Shown here: positions 52,938 to 63,545 of the stretch, piece after piece | Numbering within the stretch: the first letter of the stretch is position 1 | How the letters are laid out: each line of letters starts with the position of its first letter | Origin: Leclercia sp. 29361 | GTDB lineage: Bacteria; Pseudomonadota; Gammaproteobacteria; Enterobacterales; Enterobacteriaceae | Length of the DNA stretch: 64,000 nt | Reading direction: 5' to 3' | NCBI RefSeq assembly: GCF_011290365.1 | Contig: NZ_CP049786.1 | Span: forward strand, 3,224,001 to 3,288,000 | Notes under the pieces: generated by a model | The model's input: only the letters and a program-made list of their open reading frames with translations | What the model was told of the DNA's origin: nothing | The model's database searches: none | Made by a program: the position numbers and the translations under genes

Positions 52938-54134
52938 TTATTTCACCGCTTTTCGGGGCCGACTGGCGTAGAGGCAAAACAGAATTGAGCCGGTGGCGCA
53001 CAACGCAATTGACCAGAGCATCGGCCAGGCGCTGGTAAAGGTCGCGAGCGACAGCAGCGCCCCAACAATGGCGCCAATGCCGAAGCGGAAAGTGCCCGCC
53101 AGGGAGGAGGCGGTCCCGGCCATATGCGGGAACTCGTCGAGGATCACCGCCATCGCGTTAGACGACACCATCGAGATACAGCCGACAAACGCCGCGATCC
53201 CCACCACCAGCGTCCAGAAGCCGACGTCGAAGAAGGCAGTCACCACCATCCACACCGCCATCACGAACTGGATCCACAGTCCGATGCGGAACATGTTCAG
53301 CGCCCCCACCTTGCGGACGAAGCGGCTGTTAATCATGGTCAGCACAAAGATGAACACCACGTTCAGCGCAAAGTAGTAGCCAAAATGCTGCGGGGAGACG
53401 TGGTTAAGCTCGATGTAGACAAACGGCCCGGCGCTGAGGAAGGAGAACATCCCGGCAAAGCTGAAGCCGCTGGCCAGCATATAGCTCAGAACGCGCTTAT
53501 GGCGAAACAGTGAGGCAAAGTTACCGAGAGTGGTGCGGATATGAAACTTCTGCCGATGCTCAGCGGGCAGGGTTTCCTTAATAAAGAAGAAGATCATCGC
53601 CGAGGCCAGCAGGGCCGCCAGCGCCAGGATCCAGAAAATCGCGTGCCAGCTGAACCACACCAGCACCGCGCCCCCGACCATCGGGGCTACCAGCGGCGCA
53701 ACGGTGGTGACCAGCATGACGAATGACATCATGCGGGAGAACTCTTCTTTCGGGTAGATATCACGCATCAGGGCGTTGATCACCACGCTGGCCGCCGCGG
53801 CTGCCAGGCCGTGGAAGAAACGCATCACAATCAGGTGATCGATGGACTGCGCCATCGCACAGGCCGCTGCGGCAGCGGCAAACACCAGCGTCCCGCCCAG
53901 CACCACCGGTTTGCGGCCCAGGCTGTCGGCCATCGGCCCGTACAGCAGCTGGCCGAGGGCAAAGCCGAGGATATAGGTGCTGAGGGTCATTTGTGCGCTA
54001 CCCGCCGGGACGCCAAATTGCTCAGCGATCACCGGCAGCGCGGGCAGATACATGTCGATGGACAGCGGCATCAGCATGGCCAGCAGGCCAAGGATAAAGA
54101 CAATGCTGAACGACGATTGTGGCCTGGTGGTCAC
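52938..54134 (-). CDS. bcr: Bicyclomycin/multidrug efflux transporter Bcr
   Basis: This MFS drug:proton antiporter has 398 residues (E. coli 396) and twelve membrane segments. It exports bicyclomycin, sulphonamides and cysteine in E. coli. The DHA1 motifs [13 protein letters not shown] and [12 protein letters not shown] are clear. It is 15 bp downstream of rsuA on the same strand, as in E. coli, and probably cotranscribed. Confidence 0.95.
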   Translation of the reverse strand: MTTRPQSSFSIVFILGLLAMLMPLSIDMYLPALPVIAEQFGVPAGSAQMTLSTYILGFALGQLLYGPMADSLGRKPVVLGGTLVFAAAAAACAMAQSIDHLIVMRFFHGLAAAAASVVINALMRDIYPKEEFSRMMSFVMLVTTVAPLVAPMVGGAVLVWFSWHAIFWILALAALLASAMIFFFIKETLPAEHRQKFHIRTTLGNFASLFRHKRVLSYMLASGFSFAGMFSFLSAGPFVYIELNHVSPQHFGYYFALNVVFIFVLTMINSRFVRKVGALNMFRIGLWIQFVMAVWMVVTAFFDVGFWTLVVGIAAFVGCISMVSSNAMAVILDEFPHMAGTASSLAGTFRFGIGAIVGALLSLATFTSAWPMLWSIALCATGSILFCLYASRPRKAVK

Positions 54135-54149
54135 AGTTAACTCCTGAAA

Positions 54150-54857
54150 TTAGCGGGAAGAGAGGCCAACGCTGGCAATTTCTTCTTCCGTCAACGGGCG
54201 GTATTCGCCTGGCGCAAGGTCCGGGTCGAGAGCGATCTCGCCGATCCGTTCGCGATGCAGACCGACAACGTGGTTACCCACGGCAGCAAACATGCGTTTT
54301 ACCTGATGGTAGCGCCCTTCGCTGATGGTCAGACGCACTTCGGTAGGGGTGATCACTTCCAGCACCGCGGGCTTAGTCAGATCTTTTTCATTATGCAGTT
54401 GGACGCCATGGGCGAATTGTTCTGCCGTGCTGTCGCTCACCGGCGATTCGAGGTTCACCAGATAGGTCTTCTCGCACTGGTGGCGCGGCGAGGTAATACG
54501 GTGCGACCATTGACCATCATCGGTCATCAGCACCAGGCCGGTGGTGTCGATATCCAGACGTCCGGCGGCGTGCAGCTTGTGTGCCACAGGCTCATCCAGG
54601 AAGTAGAGCACGGTCGGATGATCGGGATCGTCAGTCGAGCAGACATAGCCTTGCGGCTTATTGAGCATGAAGTAACGCGGGCCGTTCTGCTGGGTCAGCG
54701 AATTGCCTTCATATTCCACCTGATGCTCAGGCTGGAGTTTGAACGCGCTGTCTCGCACAATATCGTCATCCACAGTAACGTGGCTGCCGCGAATCAGACG
54801 CGCAGCAATAGCGCGGCTTACGCCGAGTTGCTGAGCGATAAACTTATCAAGTCGCAT
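54150..54857 (-). CDS. rsuA: 16S rRNA pseudouridine(516) synthase RsuA
   Basis: The enzyme converts U516 of 16S rRNA to pseudouridine. The 235 residues comprise an S4 RNA-binding domain (1-60, [16 protein letters not shown]) and a catalytic domain with Asp102 in [10 protein letters not shown]. The C-terminus is about four residues longer than E. coli (231). It is divergent from radD and upstream of bcr. Confidence 0.95.
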   Translation of the reverse strand: MRLDKFIAQQLGVSRAIAARLIRGSHVTVDDDIVRDSAFKLQPEHQVEYEGNSLTQQNGPRYFMLNKPQGYVCSTDDPDHPTVLYFLDEPVAHKLHAAGRLDIDTTGLVLMTDDGQWSHRITSPRHQCEKTYLVNLESPVSDSTAEQFAHGVQLHNEKDLTKPAVLEVITPTEVRLTISEGRYHQVKRMFAAVGNHVVGLHRERIGEIALDPDLAPGEYRPLTEEEIASVGLSSR

Positions 54858-55008
54858 GAAATAATTTTAGCCTTAAAGGTGCCAGGAGCCGGACGAGGCG
54901 CCCGGAAAAGAAGCAGTTAACAACAGCTCAGTATAACGGGCTCTGTTCGCCACTCAAGGGAAAAAGTTTCGTGGCATACTATATGCGGGATAACAAAGCT
55001 GAGTAACC

Positions 55009-56769
55009 ATGACCTTTACACTTCGCCCCTATCAACAGGAAGCCGTGGACGCCACCCTCGCCCACTTTCGTCAGCATAAAGAACCGGCCGCCATCGTCCT
55101 GCCCACCGGGGCGGGCAAAAGCCTGGTGATCGCCGAGCTGGCGCGCCTGGCACGCGGGCGCGTGCTGGTGCTGGCGCACGTCAAAGAGCTGGTGGCGCAG
55201 AACCATGCCAAGTATCTGGCGCTGGGCCTCGAGGCCGATATTTTTGCCGCCGGGTTACAGCGCAAAGAGAGCCACGGCAAAGTGGTATTTGGCAGCGTGC
55301 AGTCGGTGGCGCGCAATCTGGACAAGTTTCAGAGCGAGTTCTCGCTGCTGATCGTGGATGAGTGCCATCGCATCAGCGATGACGACGACAGCCAGTATCA
55401 GCAGATCCTGGCCCACCTGAAGAGCGTGAACCCTCACATCCGTCTGCTGGGGCTTACCGCCACCCCGTTCCGCCTCGGTAAAGGCTGGATCTACCGCTTT
55501 CATTATCACGGCATGGTGCGCGGCAATGAAAAGGCGCTGTTCCGCGACTGCATTTACGAGCTGCCCCTGCGCTACATGATTAAACATGGCTACCTGACGC
55601 CGCCGGAGCGGCTGGACATGCCGGTAGTGCAGTATGATTTCAGCCGGCTGCAGGTGCAGAGCAACGGCCTGTTCAGCGAGGCGGATCTCAACCACGAGCT
55701 GAAAAAGCAGGATCGTATTACCCCGCACATCATCAGCCAGATAATGGAGTTTGCCGCCGAACGCAAAGGGGTGATGATTTTTGCCGCCACCGTGGAGCAC
55801 GCCCGGGAAATCACCGGCCTGCTGCCCCCCAGCGAAGCGCGGCTTATCACCGGCGAAACGCCGGGCAACGAGCGCGATCGACTGATTGACGATTTTAAAG
55901 CGCAGCAGTTCCGCTACCTGGTCAATGTGTCAGTGCTCACTACCGGCTTTGACGCCCCGCACGTGGATCTGATCGCCATTCTGCGTCCGACTGAATCGGT
56001 CAGCCTCTATCAGCAGATTGTCGGCCGCGGCCTGCGTTTAGCCCCCGGCAAAACCGACTGCCTGATTCTGGATTACGCCGGGAACCCACACGACCTGTAC
56101 GCCCCGGAAGTGGGTGCGCCAAAGGGGAAAAGTGACAACGTCCCCGTGCAGGTATTTTGTCCCGACTGCGGGTTTGCCAACACCTTCTGGGGCAAAACCA
56201 CCGCCGATGGCACCCTGATTGAACACTTTGGCCGCCGCTGTCAGGGCTGGTTTGAAGATGACGAGGGCCATCGCGAGCAGTGCGACTACCGCTTCCGCTT
56301 TAAAAACTGTCCGCAGTGCAATGCCGAAAACGACATTGCCGCCCGCCGCTGTCGCGCCTGCGATACGGTGCTGGTCGATCCCGACGATATGCTGAAAGCG
56401 GCCCTGAAGCTGAAGGACGCGCTGGTGCTGCGCTGCAGCGGGATGGTGCTGGCCCACGGCGCGGATGAGAAAGGCGAATGGCTGAAAATTACCTATTACG
56501 ATGAGGATGGCGCTGATGTGAGTGAGCGCTTCCGTCTGCAGACGCCCGCCCAGCGTACCGCCTTTGAGCAGCTGTTTATCCGCCCGCATACCCGCACGCC
56601 GGGTGTGCCGCTGCGCTGGATAACCGCGGCGGACATCGTCCATCAACAGCCGCTGCTGCGCCACCCTGACTTCGTGGTGGCGCGGAAAAAAGGGCAGTTC
56701 TGGCAGGTGCGTGAAAAGGTTTTTGATTATGAAGGTCGCTACCGCCGGGCCAATGAATTACGGGGATAA
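55009..56769 (+). CDS. radD: DNA repair helicase-like ATPase RadD
   Basis: RadD (YejH) is a superfamily 2 ATPase that stimulates RecA strand exchange and contributes to double-strand break repair. The 586 residues equal E. coli. Walker A is LPTGAGKS (31-38), Walker B DECH (117-120) and motif [12 protein letters not shown]-terminal cysteine region (CPDCGF, CDYRF, CPQCN, CRACD) forms zinc knuckles. It is transcribed alone before rplY. Confidence 0.95.
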   Translation: MTFTLRPYQQEAVDATLAHFRQHKEPAAIVLPTGAGKSLVIAELARLARGRVLVLAHVKELVAQNHAKYLALGLEADIFAAGLQRKESHGKVVFGSVQSVARNLDKFQSEFSLLIVDECHRISDDDDSQYQQILAHLKSVNPHIRLLGLTATPFRLGKGWIYRFHYHGMVRGNEKALFRDCIYELPLRYMIKHGYLTPPERLDMPVVQYDFSRLQVQSNGLFSEADLNHELKKQDRITPHIISQIMEFAAERKGVMIFAATVEHAREITGLLPPSEARLITGETPGNERDRLIDDFKAQQFRYLVNVSVLTTGFDAPHVDLIAILRPTESVSLYQQIVGRGLRLAPGKTDCLILDYAGNPHDLYAPEVGAPKGKSDNVPVQVFCPDCGFANTFWGKTTADGTLIEHFGRRCQGWFEDDEGHREQCDYRFRFKNCPQCNAENDIAARRCRACDTVLVDPDDMLKAALKLKDALVLRCSGMVLAHGADEKGEWLKITYYDEDGADVSERFRLQTPAQRTAFEQLFIRPHTRTPGVPLRWITAADIVHQQPLLRHPDFVVARKKGQFWQVREKVFDYEGRYRRANELRG

Positions 56770-56781
56770 AGGGACTTTTCA

Positions 56782-56810
56782 TTGATGTGCGGGTCATTTG
56801 AGTATAAAAT
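56782..56810 (+). promoter_or_regulatory. rplY promoter
   Basis: TTGATG (56782-56787) and TAAAAT (56805-56810) are 17 bases apart, with TATAAA overlapping. A CCTGCT/AGCAGG hairpin (56846-56871) lies in the leader. Confidence 0.6.
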
Positions 56811-56895
56811 GCCGCCCGCTTCACATCCGTGAGGCTGAACACTTACCTGCTGCTGGGTCGCCTGTAGCAGGAATAATATGTACAGAGAGAAATCA

Positions 56896-57180
56896 ATGTT
56901 AACTATCAATGTAGAAGCACGTAAAGAGCAGGGCAAGGGTGCGAGCCGCCGCCTGCGCGTAGCAAACAAATTCCCTGCCATCATCTATGGCGGCGAAGCT
57001 GCTCCGATCGCAATCGAACTGGACCACGACAAAGTGTGGAACCTGCAGGACAAGCCTGGTTTTTACGGCGAAGTTCTGACCCTGGTTGTTGACGGTAAAG
57101 AAGAAAAAGTGAAGGTTCAGGCTGTTCAGCGTCACCCGTTCAAGCCAAAACTGTCTCACATCGACTTCGTTCGCGCGTAA
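56896..57180 (+). CDS. rplY: 50S ribosomal protein L25
   Basis: L25 binds the 5S rRNA in the central protuberance. The 94 residues equal the short E. coli form, without the CTC extension. The start at [15 protein letters not shown] (56896), preceded by AGAGAGAAATCA, aligns with E. coli; an ATG six codons earlier is unsupported. It is followed by a bidirectional terminator. Confidence 0.97.
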   Translation: MLTINVEARKEQGKGASRRLRVANKFPAIIYGGEAAPIAIELDHDKVWNLQDKPGFYGEVLTLVVDGKEEKVKVQAVQRHPFKPKLSHIDFVRA

Positions 57181-57194
57181 TCGCTAACGTATCG

Positions 57195-57226
57195 AGAAAA
57201 AACCCCGCATTGCGGGGTTTTTTTAT
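57195..57226. terminator. Bidirectional terminator between rplY and yejK
   Basis: AACCCCGCA TT GCGGGGTT with A- and T-runs on its sides serves both converging genes. Confidence 0.92.
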
Positions 57227-57231
57227 GGCTG

Positions 57232-58239
57232 TTATTTACCGCCGGAAGTGCGACGCTGCAGCTGATCGCGCAGGTTTGGCGGGGTGCCTTTAATGGTCAG
57301 CGTGTCGGTCGCCGGATCCCAGAAAATGCGCTCGCCCAGCAGCATGGCATCGAAGTTAATGGTTAACCCACCGCCGCTACCGGCAAATTTGGTGAGCTGA
57401 CGCAGGGTGCTGCGATCCGCCGGGAAGCTCTCTTCCAGCTCATAGCCTTTCTCTGCCGTAAAGTCCTGGAAACTCACTTCGCTGACGCCGGCCAGCTCTT
57501 TAGAGAGGGATTCCAGCTCGATCTCCTCTCCCGCCTGCAGCTGCTCGTTGCAGTAGGCGTATACCTGCTGACGCACGTTCTGGCGCTCGGATTTGTCCAG
57601 CTCGGCCTCCGCGGTGAAGTCATCCACCGCCTGCAGCAGGCCTTTGTTCTGTGCTTTGGCGTTCAGGCCTTCGCTGGCACCGAGGAAATCCATAAAGAAG
57701 TCGGCCACCTTGCGCCCTACCCGCCCTTTCAGGAAGGTCAGATAGCGGGTCGATTCCGGATTGGTTTCCCATTCGGTCAAATCGATACGCGCCACGATAT
57801 CCGCGTGGTTGATATCCAGATAGTGGGTAGAGCTGATATCCAGCTGCTCATTGACGCGCATGCTGCTTAAGTTGTTCAGCACCGCTACCAGCAGGTACTC
57901 CACCGCCAGGTAACGATAGTGGCAGAACAGGACGATCCCACCGTCGGCAAACGGGTACTTTGCCAGTTCATCGCGCAGACGGCCGGTAGCGGCCCGGCTG
58001 AAGGCGAGGAAATCCTCTTCGCCCTGACGCTGCAGGCGCAGGGTCTGCGCCAGTTCACTCTCTTCGCTGAACAGGCCATAGGCTTTGTTTTTGGCACTGT
58101 ACACCCGGTGCAGCTCCGCGATCATGTCAACCGCGGTAGGGGTAGGTTCCAGTAACGAATCGCGCAGCACCAGCTCAAGGGTTTGCTCATCACGCTTGAT
58201 AAGCTGGTGCAGGGCAATCTGGTTGATATCCAGACTCAT
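57232..58239 (-). CDS. yejK: Nucleoid-associated protein YejK (NdpA)
   Basis: YejK is a 37-kDa nucleoid-associated protein, 335 residues as in E. coli. The family NdpA is recognised from [19 protein letters not shown] and the [14 protein letters not shown] end. It influences topoisomerase activity in vitro and certain phages encode homologues. It is divergent from yejL, separated by 134 bp. Confidence 0.95.
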   Translation of the reverse strand: MSLDINQIALHQLIKRDEQTLELVLRDSLLEPTPTAVDMIAELHRVYSAKNKAYGLFSEESELAQTLRLQRQGEEDFLAFSRAATGRLRDELAKYPFADGGIVLFCHYRYLAVEYLLVAVLNNLSSMRVNEQLDISSTHYLDINHADIVARIDLTEWETNPESTRYLTFLKGRVGRKVADFFMDFLGASEGLNAKAQNKGLLQAVDDFTAEAELDKSERQNVRQQVYAYCNEQLQAGEEIELESLSKELAGVSEVSFQDFTAEKGYELEESFPADRSTLRQLTKFAGSGGGLTINFDAMLLGERIFWDPATDTLTIKGTPPNLRDQLQRRTSGGK

Positions 58240-58373
58240 GATAAACTCTCCTTTTAGACCGGGCCGTATTCAACCACCCGCCAGACATGTATGCAACCGA
58301 AGATAAAAAAGGGGAAAAAAAGCTGTTGCTACGGTAATATGTTGCCCTTTCCTCTACAAACAGATTTCGATTT

Positions 58374-58601
58374 ATGCCACAACTCTCCCGCTACAGTGAT
58401 GAACACGTTGAACAAATGCTCAGTGAGCTGCTCAACGTACTGGAAAAACATAAGGCGCCAACCGACCTTTCCCTGATGGTTCTGGGCAATATGGTGACTA
58501 ACCTTATCAATACCAGCGTTGCGCCGGCCCAGCGCCAGGCGATCGCGAAATCTTTCGCTCAGGCCTTACAGTCCTCGGTTAACGACGACCAGGCGCACTA
58601 A
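58374..58601 (+). CDS. yejL: UPF0352 protein YejL
   Basis: This is a small alpha-helical protein of 75 residues, as in E. coli; its function is unknown. It begins [14 protein letters not shown] and contains [12 protein letters not shown]. It lies 19 bp before yejM and is probably cotranscribed with it. Confidence 0.93.
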   Translation: MPQLSRYSDEHVEQMLSELLNVLEKHKAPTDLSLMVLGNMVTNLINTSVAPAQRQAIAKSFAQALQSSVNDDQAH

Positions 58602-58620
58602 GGGAAACGAACGACAGTTT

Positions 58621-60381
58621 ATGGTGACGAATCGTCAGCGCTACCGTGAAAAAGTCTCCCAGATGGTTAGCTGGGGGCACTGGTTTGCCCTGTTTAACAT
58701 TCTGCTGGCGATGGTGCTGGGCAGTCGTTATCTGTTTGTCGCCGACTGGCCGACAACACTGGCCGGACGCGTCTATTCGTGGATGAGCGTCATAGGCCAT
58801 TTCAGCTTTCTGGTCTTCGCCACCTATTTACTGATCCTCTTCCCGCTGACCTTTGTCGTCATGTCGCAGCGGCTGATGCGGTTTGTCTCCGCGATCCTGG
58901 CCACTGTGGGCATGACGCTGCTGCTTATCGACAGCGAAGTCTTTACCCGTTTCCACCTGCATCTAAATCCTGTCGTCTGGGAACTGGTGATTAACCCCGA
59001 CCAGAACGAAACCGCGCGTGACTGGCAGCTGATGTTTATCAGCGTGCCCATTATCCTGCTGATTGAGATGCTGTTTGCCACCTGGAGCTGGCAAAAGCTG
59101 CGCAGCCTGACGCGTCGTCGTCGCTACGCCAAACCGGTTGCCGCTCTGTTCTTCGTGGCCTTTATCGGCTCGCACTTCATGTATATCTGGGCGGATGCCA
59201 ACTTCTATCGGCCGATCACCATGCAGCGCGCAAACCTGCCGCTCTCCTATCCGATGACCGCCCGCCGCTTCCTCGAGAAACACGGCCTGCTGGATGCGCA
59301 GGAGTATCAGCGCCGCCTGATTGAGCAAGGCGATCCCGAAGCGGTATCGGTGCAGTATCCGCTCAGCGATCTGCGCTACCGTGATATGGGCCAGGGCCAG
59401 AACGTCCTGCTGATCACCGTTGACGGCCTGAACTACTCGCGCTTTGAGAAGCAGATGCCGACGCTGGCGGAGTTTGCCGATAAGAACATCAACTTTACCC
59501 AGCATATGAGTTCCGGTAACGCCACCGATACCGGGATCTTCGGCCTGTTCTACGGCATTTCGCCGGGCTATATGGACGGCGTGCTGTCGTCGCGTATTCC
59601 TGCGGCGCTGATCACCGGCCTGAATCAGCAGGGTTACCAGCTGGGGCTGTTCTCGTCTGATGGCTTCAGCAGCCCGCTCTTCCGTCAGGCGCTACTGTCC
59701 GACTTCTCTCTGCCGGCCACCCGCAGCCAGTCCGACGCTCAGACCGCCGGACAGTGGATCAGCTGGCTGAACCGCTATGCCCAGGACGATAACCGCTGGT
59801 TCTCCTGGGTTGCCTTCAACGGCACCACCCTGGATGACAGTAACCAGAAAACCTTTGCCCGCCGCTACGCTCAGGCTGCCGGCGATGTGGATGCCCAGAT
59901 TGCCCGGGTGCTGAACGCCCTGCGTGAATCCGGCAAGCTGGAGAATACGGTGGTGGTGATCACCGCGGGTCACGGCGTGCCGCTGGGCAACGAGCGCAAC
60001 GATGTCGACTGGTCCCGCCCTCGCCTGCATGTTCCGCTGGTGATCCACTGGCCTGGCACGCCATCGCAGCGCATTAACATGCTGACCGATCATAAAGATG
60101 TGATGACCACTCTGATGCAGCGTCTGCTCCACGTCAGCACGCCAGCCAATGAGTATTCCCAGGGGCAGGATCTGTTCAGCGCCACCCGTCGCCACAACTG
60201 GGTGACCGCCGCCAGCAACAATACGCTGGCCGTCACGACGCCAGCCCTGACGCTGGTCCTGAGCAGCAACGGGAATTACAAAACCTATAACCTGCAGGGT
60301 GAAAAACTCAACGACCAGACGCCGCAGCTCAGCCTGCTGTTACAGGTGTTGACGGATGAAAAACGGTTCATCGCTAACTGA
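58621..60381 (+). CDS. yejM: LPS-regulatory inner-membrane protein YejM (PbgA/LapC)
   Basis: YejM senses lipopolysaccharide on the inner membrane and controls LapB-FtsH degradation of LpxC. The 586 residues equal E. coli: five membrane segments (to about 190), then a periplasmic alkaline-phosphatase-like domain (NVLLITVDGLNYSRF, MSSGNATDTGIFGLFYG, TAGHG). The start at MVTNRQRYREK (58621) is conserved; the frame opens 34 codons earlier over yejL. It is essential in E. coli. Confidence 0.96.
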   Translation: MVTNRQRYREKVSQMVSWGHWFALFNILLAMVLGSRYLFVADWPTTLAGRVYSWMSVIGHFSFLVFATYLLILFPLTFVVMSQRLMRFVSAILATVGMTLLLIDSEVFTRFHLHLNPVVWELVINPDQNETARDWQLMFISVPIILLIEMLFATWSWQKLRSLTRRRRYAKPVAALFFVAFIGSHFMYIWADANFYRPITMQRANLPLSYPMTARRFLEKHGLLDAQEYQRRLIEQGDPEAVSVQYPLSDLRYRDMGQGQNVLLITVDGLNYSRFEKQMPTLAEFADKNINFTQHMSSGNATDTGIFGLFYGISPGYMDGVLSSRIPAALITGLNQQGYQLGLFSSDGFSSPLFRQALLSDFSLPATRSQSDAQTAGQWISWLNRYAQDDNRWFSWVAFNGTTLDDSNQKTFARRYAQAAGDVDAQIARVLNALRESGKLENTVVVITAGHGVPLGNERNDVDWSRPRLHVPLVIHWPGTPSQRINMLTDHKDVMTTLMQRLLHVSTPANEYSQGQDLFSATRRHNWVTAASNNTLAVTTPALTLVLSSNGNYKTYNLQGEKLNDQTPQLSLLLQVLTDEKRFIAN

Positions 60382-60452
60382 TTCAAAATTAATCAGTTAA
60401 CCTGAACTGACCTTGCATTAAACGCGGAAATAGGTAGTATAAATTTTCGTGT

Positions 60453-60529
60453 CGGCACGTAGCGCAGCCTGGTAGCGCATCGTCATGGGGTGGCGAGGGT
60501 CGAGAGTTCAAATCTCTCCGTGCCGACCA
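60453..60529 (+). tRNA. proL: tRNA-Pro (anticodon GGG)
   Basis: This is a 77-base tRNA with encoded CCA. The acceptor CGGCACG pairs with CGTGCCG, the anticodon loop is ATGGGGT giving GGG, and the T loop is TTCAAAT. It sits after yejM as proL in E. coli. An upstream TATAAA at 60438-60443 is the probable -10. Confidence 0.97.
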
Positions 60530-60540
60530 AAAATTCCTCA

Positions 60541-60572
60541 AAAAAAACCAACCGCTTGCGGTTGGTTTTTTT
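60541..60572. terminator. Terminator after tRNA-Pro
   Basis: ACCAACCGC TT GCGGTTGGT with A- and T-runs at its sides serves both the tRNA and the converging DUF1996 gene. Confidence 0.92.
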
Positions 60573-60579
60573 ATGCCTG

Positions 60580-61983
60580 TCAGATTTCCGGAGTATGTTT
60601 GTACCCGGTCAGCATCAGCATCAGGCTCTCTCTGGAATCCGCCGGGCTGAACTGGTAGTGGTTGCCCTGACGGTCGCCACCGATGTACCAGGAGATCTCG
60701 GTTTTCCCTGCGGCCAGCGCTTTACGCACCGCCTTGTCGACATCCACCATCCGATACTCACGCTTGTTGTTGAGATACAGGATCGCATCCGAACTGTAAT
60801 TACAGGAAGGCCGTTTTTTCCAGGTAACGGTGGCCGGATCCCAGTCGTTGCTGGCGGGATAGAAGAAGATCTGATCCGCGCCGTTAGCTTCGACTTTCCC
60901 ACCGAAGATACGCAATTTGTACTTAAACAGGGACGGATCCTGGCCGGTCGGCAGCGCAGGGATCTTAAATTTCACCAGGCTCATGGTCTCGACGTTACGG
61001 GTACGACCGCCGTTTTTCCAGTTATCCTGGATTAACAGGGTCTGTGCCGTCGGAACCGGCGTGGTTGGCGCCTCGCTGCTCACCCAGACGTTGGCCTTCG
61101 CTTTCGAATAGCCATACGGAACGTTGGTGCCGCAATCCATGCCCTGGTTCATGCACATCTCGGTCATAAAGCGCGCCCCCTCTTCGGTCCAGCCGTTCAT
61201 AAAGTCGGCATGGGCGGTGTACAGACTGCCCCAGAGCTCCTCGCGCGCGTCGCCGTTCATGGTGGGATCGAGGGACAGCTGCGCTTTAGCGGTATCCAGG
61301 GAGGTGATACCGTGCAGCACGTAAGCCACGTTCATGTTCACTGTCGGGATCTTCACCGGGAAACCGGAAGGACACTGCCCTTTCACATCATAGGCCGCGT
61401 TAGCCATCCCGTGGTGCGGCTTCAGGTTGATGCCATCCCAGCAGTTGGGGAACTGGATGCCGATGTTAAACTGCACCGCATCTTTGGCTTTTCTCAGGCC
61501 GCACACCTCCCCAATTTTATTGCTGTAACCTTTGCCGTTGGCACATAAAAAGGTGATCCGCGAGTTAGGCCTGGTGCCGTGATGATCCCCCGCCACCATC
61601 GCCAGCCCGGCAGGGAACGGGCTGAGGGGATATTGATCGACGTTGTTCGCCTGGTAGTAAGTTTTCTGGTAAGCAGGCTTGACCACCGTGCCGTCCGGGA
61701 GACGCAGGGAGGGTACCCAGTAGGCCGAGCTGTCGGCTTTGTTATCGCAGGTGGTTTCTGACTGCTTGCGCAGCGAGGCATAGGATGAGAACGCATCGGT
61801 GCGGGTGTTGCCAAAAAAGTCGTGCCACATCGCCTGATTGACTTTGCCGAACATCATTACGGCGTCATCCCCCAGAGTGTGGTTGTAAGCGCAGACAACG
61901 TGCGCCTGCGGGCCGGCATGAGCGTAAAGTGACGGCAGCAGCAGAGCTGATGCCAGCGCGGAATACAGTGTGGTCCTTTTCAT
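60580..61983 (-). CDS. Secreted DUF1996-DNRLRE protein of unknown function
   Basis: This 467-residue exported protein has a signal peptide (about 1-23, ending YAHAG), a DUF1996 domain (about 40-290) and a C-terminal DNRLRE-like beta domain (about 312-467). The DUF1996 hallmarks are MWHDFFGN (52-59), AYWVPSL, FPNCWDG (178-184), CPSGFPVKIP and HADFMNGW (258-265), with several cysteines likely in disulphides. The DNRLRE part shows VKFKIPALP and WDPATVTWKKRP. DUF1996 is best known from fungi and actinomycetes and has no established function. E. coli has no gene here. It could be a carbohydrate-binding or cell-surface protein. Confidence 0.72.
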   Translation of the reverse strand: MKRTTLYSALASALLLPSLYAHAGPQAHVVCAYNHTLGDDAVMMFGKVNQAMWHDFFGNTRTDAFSSYASLRKQSETTCDNKADSSAYWVPSLRLPDGTVVKPAYQKTYYQANNVDQYPLSPFPAGLAMVAGDHHGTRPNSRITFLCANGKGYSNKIGEVCGLRKAKDAVQFNIGIQFPNCWDGINLKPHHGMANAAYDVKGQCPSGFPVKIPTVNMNVAYVLHGITSLDTAKAQLSLDPTMNGDAREELWGSLYTAHADFMNGWTEEGARFMTEMCMNQGMDCGTNVPYGYSKAKANVWVSSEAPTTPVPTAQTLLIQDNWKNGGRTRNVETMSLVKFKIPALPTGQDPSLFKYKLRIFGGKVEANGADQIFFYPASNDWDPATVTWKKRPSCNYSSDAILYLNNKREYRMVDVDKAVRKALAAGKTEISWYIGGDRQGNHYQFSPADSRESLMLMLTGYKHTPEI

Positions 61984-62074
61984 AAAAATCTCCTGATAGA
62001 AAGGACCACATTGGTAACAAAACGGCGCTAACTCTCCGAATTTTTAACGGAATAATTTTCCGCAGTTGCGCACT

Positions 62075-63259
62075 TTACAACGCTGCCGGTCGCCTGAGGA
62101 GATAAGCCAGGGTCACGAGGCAGATCGCCGCTCCGGCGTAGAAGGTATATTCCGCCCCCCACACTTCCCAGATGATCCCCGCGCCCAGGCTGGCAATCAG
62201 CAGCGCCACGCCGCTCACCATGCTGAACAGACCAAAGGCGGTACCGCGCAGATCGGCGGGTGCCGTTTTCGCGATCATCGCGGTGAGCAGTCCCTGTGTC
62301 ATCCCCATATGGATGCCCCACAGCGCCACGCCGAGGATAATCCCCGCCCAGTGGGTGGTGAGCGCCAGCACGATATCCGCCGCGATCAACACTACCAGCC
62401 CCCACTGCAGCAGGCGGGTGTGGCTCATGACGTCAGAGAGTTTGCCGAACGGATAAGCAGAAAAGGCATAAAGCAGGTTCATGGCGACCATCACCAGCGG
62501 GATCAGCGCCAGCGGAATATCCGCCTGCTGGGCTCGCAACACCAGAAAGGCCTCACTGAAGCGGGCCAGGGTAAAGACCGCGCCGAGACCAATCACCCAC
62601 CAGCAGCTCGCCCCGAGGCGTTTCAGATTCTCTTTTTTGATCGGATTGGTGCGTTTATGGGTGACGGGAGATGCGGGTTCATGCAGGCCAAAAAAGAGCA
62701 GCGCGACGGCAAGCACGCCGGGGATAACGGCGATCCAGAAGATGGTGCGGAAATCGTCGTTCCACAGCAGCATCATGCCGACCGCCAGCAACGGACCAAG
62801 AAACGCGCCGATGGTGTCCATCGACTGACGCAGCCCGTATGCCGCCCCGCGCAGTTCCGGCGGCGTCACGTCGGCCACCAGCGCGTCACGGGGCGCGCCG
62901 CGGATCCCCTTCCCTACCCGGTCAATTAAGCGTGCCCCGAGGATCATCCCCGACGAGGAGGCGAGCGCAAACAGTGGCTTGCTGGCTGCACCCAGCCCGT
63001 AGCCCAGCAGCGCCAGCCCTTTGCGTTTCCCCAGATAGTCGCTGATGGCGCCGGAGAAGACCTTGACGATCAGCGCCGTGGCTTCCGCCAGTCCTTCGAT
63101 AAGGCCAATAAAGATGACGCTGGCACCCAGCGTAGTCACCATAAACAGCGGTAACAGGCTATGAATGATCTCCGAAGAGATATCCATCAACATGCTGACG
63201 CCGCCAACCACCCAGACCCCTTTGGGGATCCGGCTCAGCGTGGAAAACCGGGAGACCAT
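62075..63259 (-). CDS. MFS transporter of unknown substrate
   Basis: This is a 394-residue major facilitator protein with about twelve membrane segments. It has GGVSMLMDISSEIIHSLLPL near the start, GAISDYLGKRKGL as the loop 2-3 motif, and DRVGKGIRGAPRDALVADV. This last motif marks a family of transporters seen in many proteobacteria without clear substrates. AGGAG six bases before the ATG fixes the start. It is 25 bp after the small membrane protein gene and 91 bp before the DUF1996 gene on the same strand. Confidence 0.88.
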   Translation of the reverse strand: MVSRFSTLSRIPKGVWVVGGVSMLMDISSEIIHSLLPLFMVTTLGASVIFIGLIEGLAEATALIVKVFSGAISDYLGKRKGLALLGYGLGAASKPLFALASSSGMILGARLIDRVGKGIRGAPRDALVADVTPPELRGAAYGLRQSMDTIGAFLGPLLAVGMMLLWNDDFRTIFWIAVIPGVLAVALLFFGLHEPASPVTHKRTNPIKKENLKRLGASCWWVIGLGAVFTLARFSEAFLVLRAQQADIPLALIPLVMVAMNLLYAFSAYPFGKLSDVMSHTRLLQWGLVVLIAADIVLALTTHWAGIILGVALWGIHMGMTQGLLTAMIAKTAPADLRGTAFGLFSMVSGVALLIASLGAGIIWEVWGAEYTFYAGAAICLVTLAYLLRRPAAL

Positions 63260-63284
63260 GCGCCACTCCTGCTAGCGGGAAAAC

Positions 63285-63545
63285 TCAGTGCTTATCGCTG
63301 TCCCCGAGGAAAAAAATCCCCAGCGGAATGGCCAGCAGAACGGTAAAGACCGTGCTGTAGACCAGCACCATCGCCGATTGCAGAACGTACATGCTGGTGG
63401 TCCACGACGTCAGCGGGATGTTGTACTGCTCAATCACACCGACGATCGTCACACGGCCCACTCCAATCACCGCGATCATAAACACCGTCAGCAGTGCCAG
63501 CAGAAATTTTTTCCCGGCCGGCGTGTTAAGTTTTTGGCGTACCAT
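63285..63545 (-). CDS. Small inner-membrane protein, DUF2534-like
   Basis: This 86-residue protein has two hydrophobic segments (about 14-35 and 50-77) and a short charged tail ending LGDSDKH. It resembles the enterobacterial DUF2534 family, known only as a name. AAGGAATAAATGC precedes the ATG. It is the first gene of a probable unit with the MFS transporter. Confidence 0.75.
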   Translation of the reverse strand: MVRQKLNTPAGKKFLLALLTVFMIAVIGVGRVTIVGVIEQYNIPLTSWTTSMYVLQSAMVLVYSTVFTVLLAIPLGIFFLGDSDKH

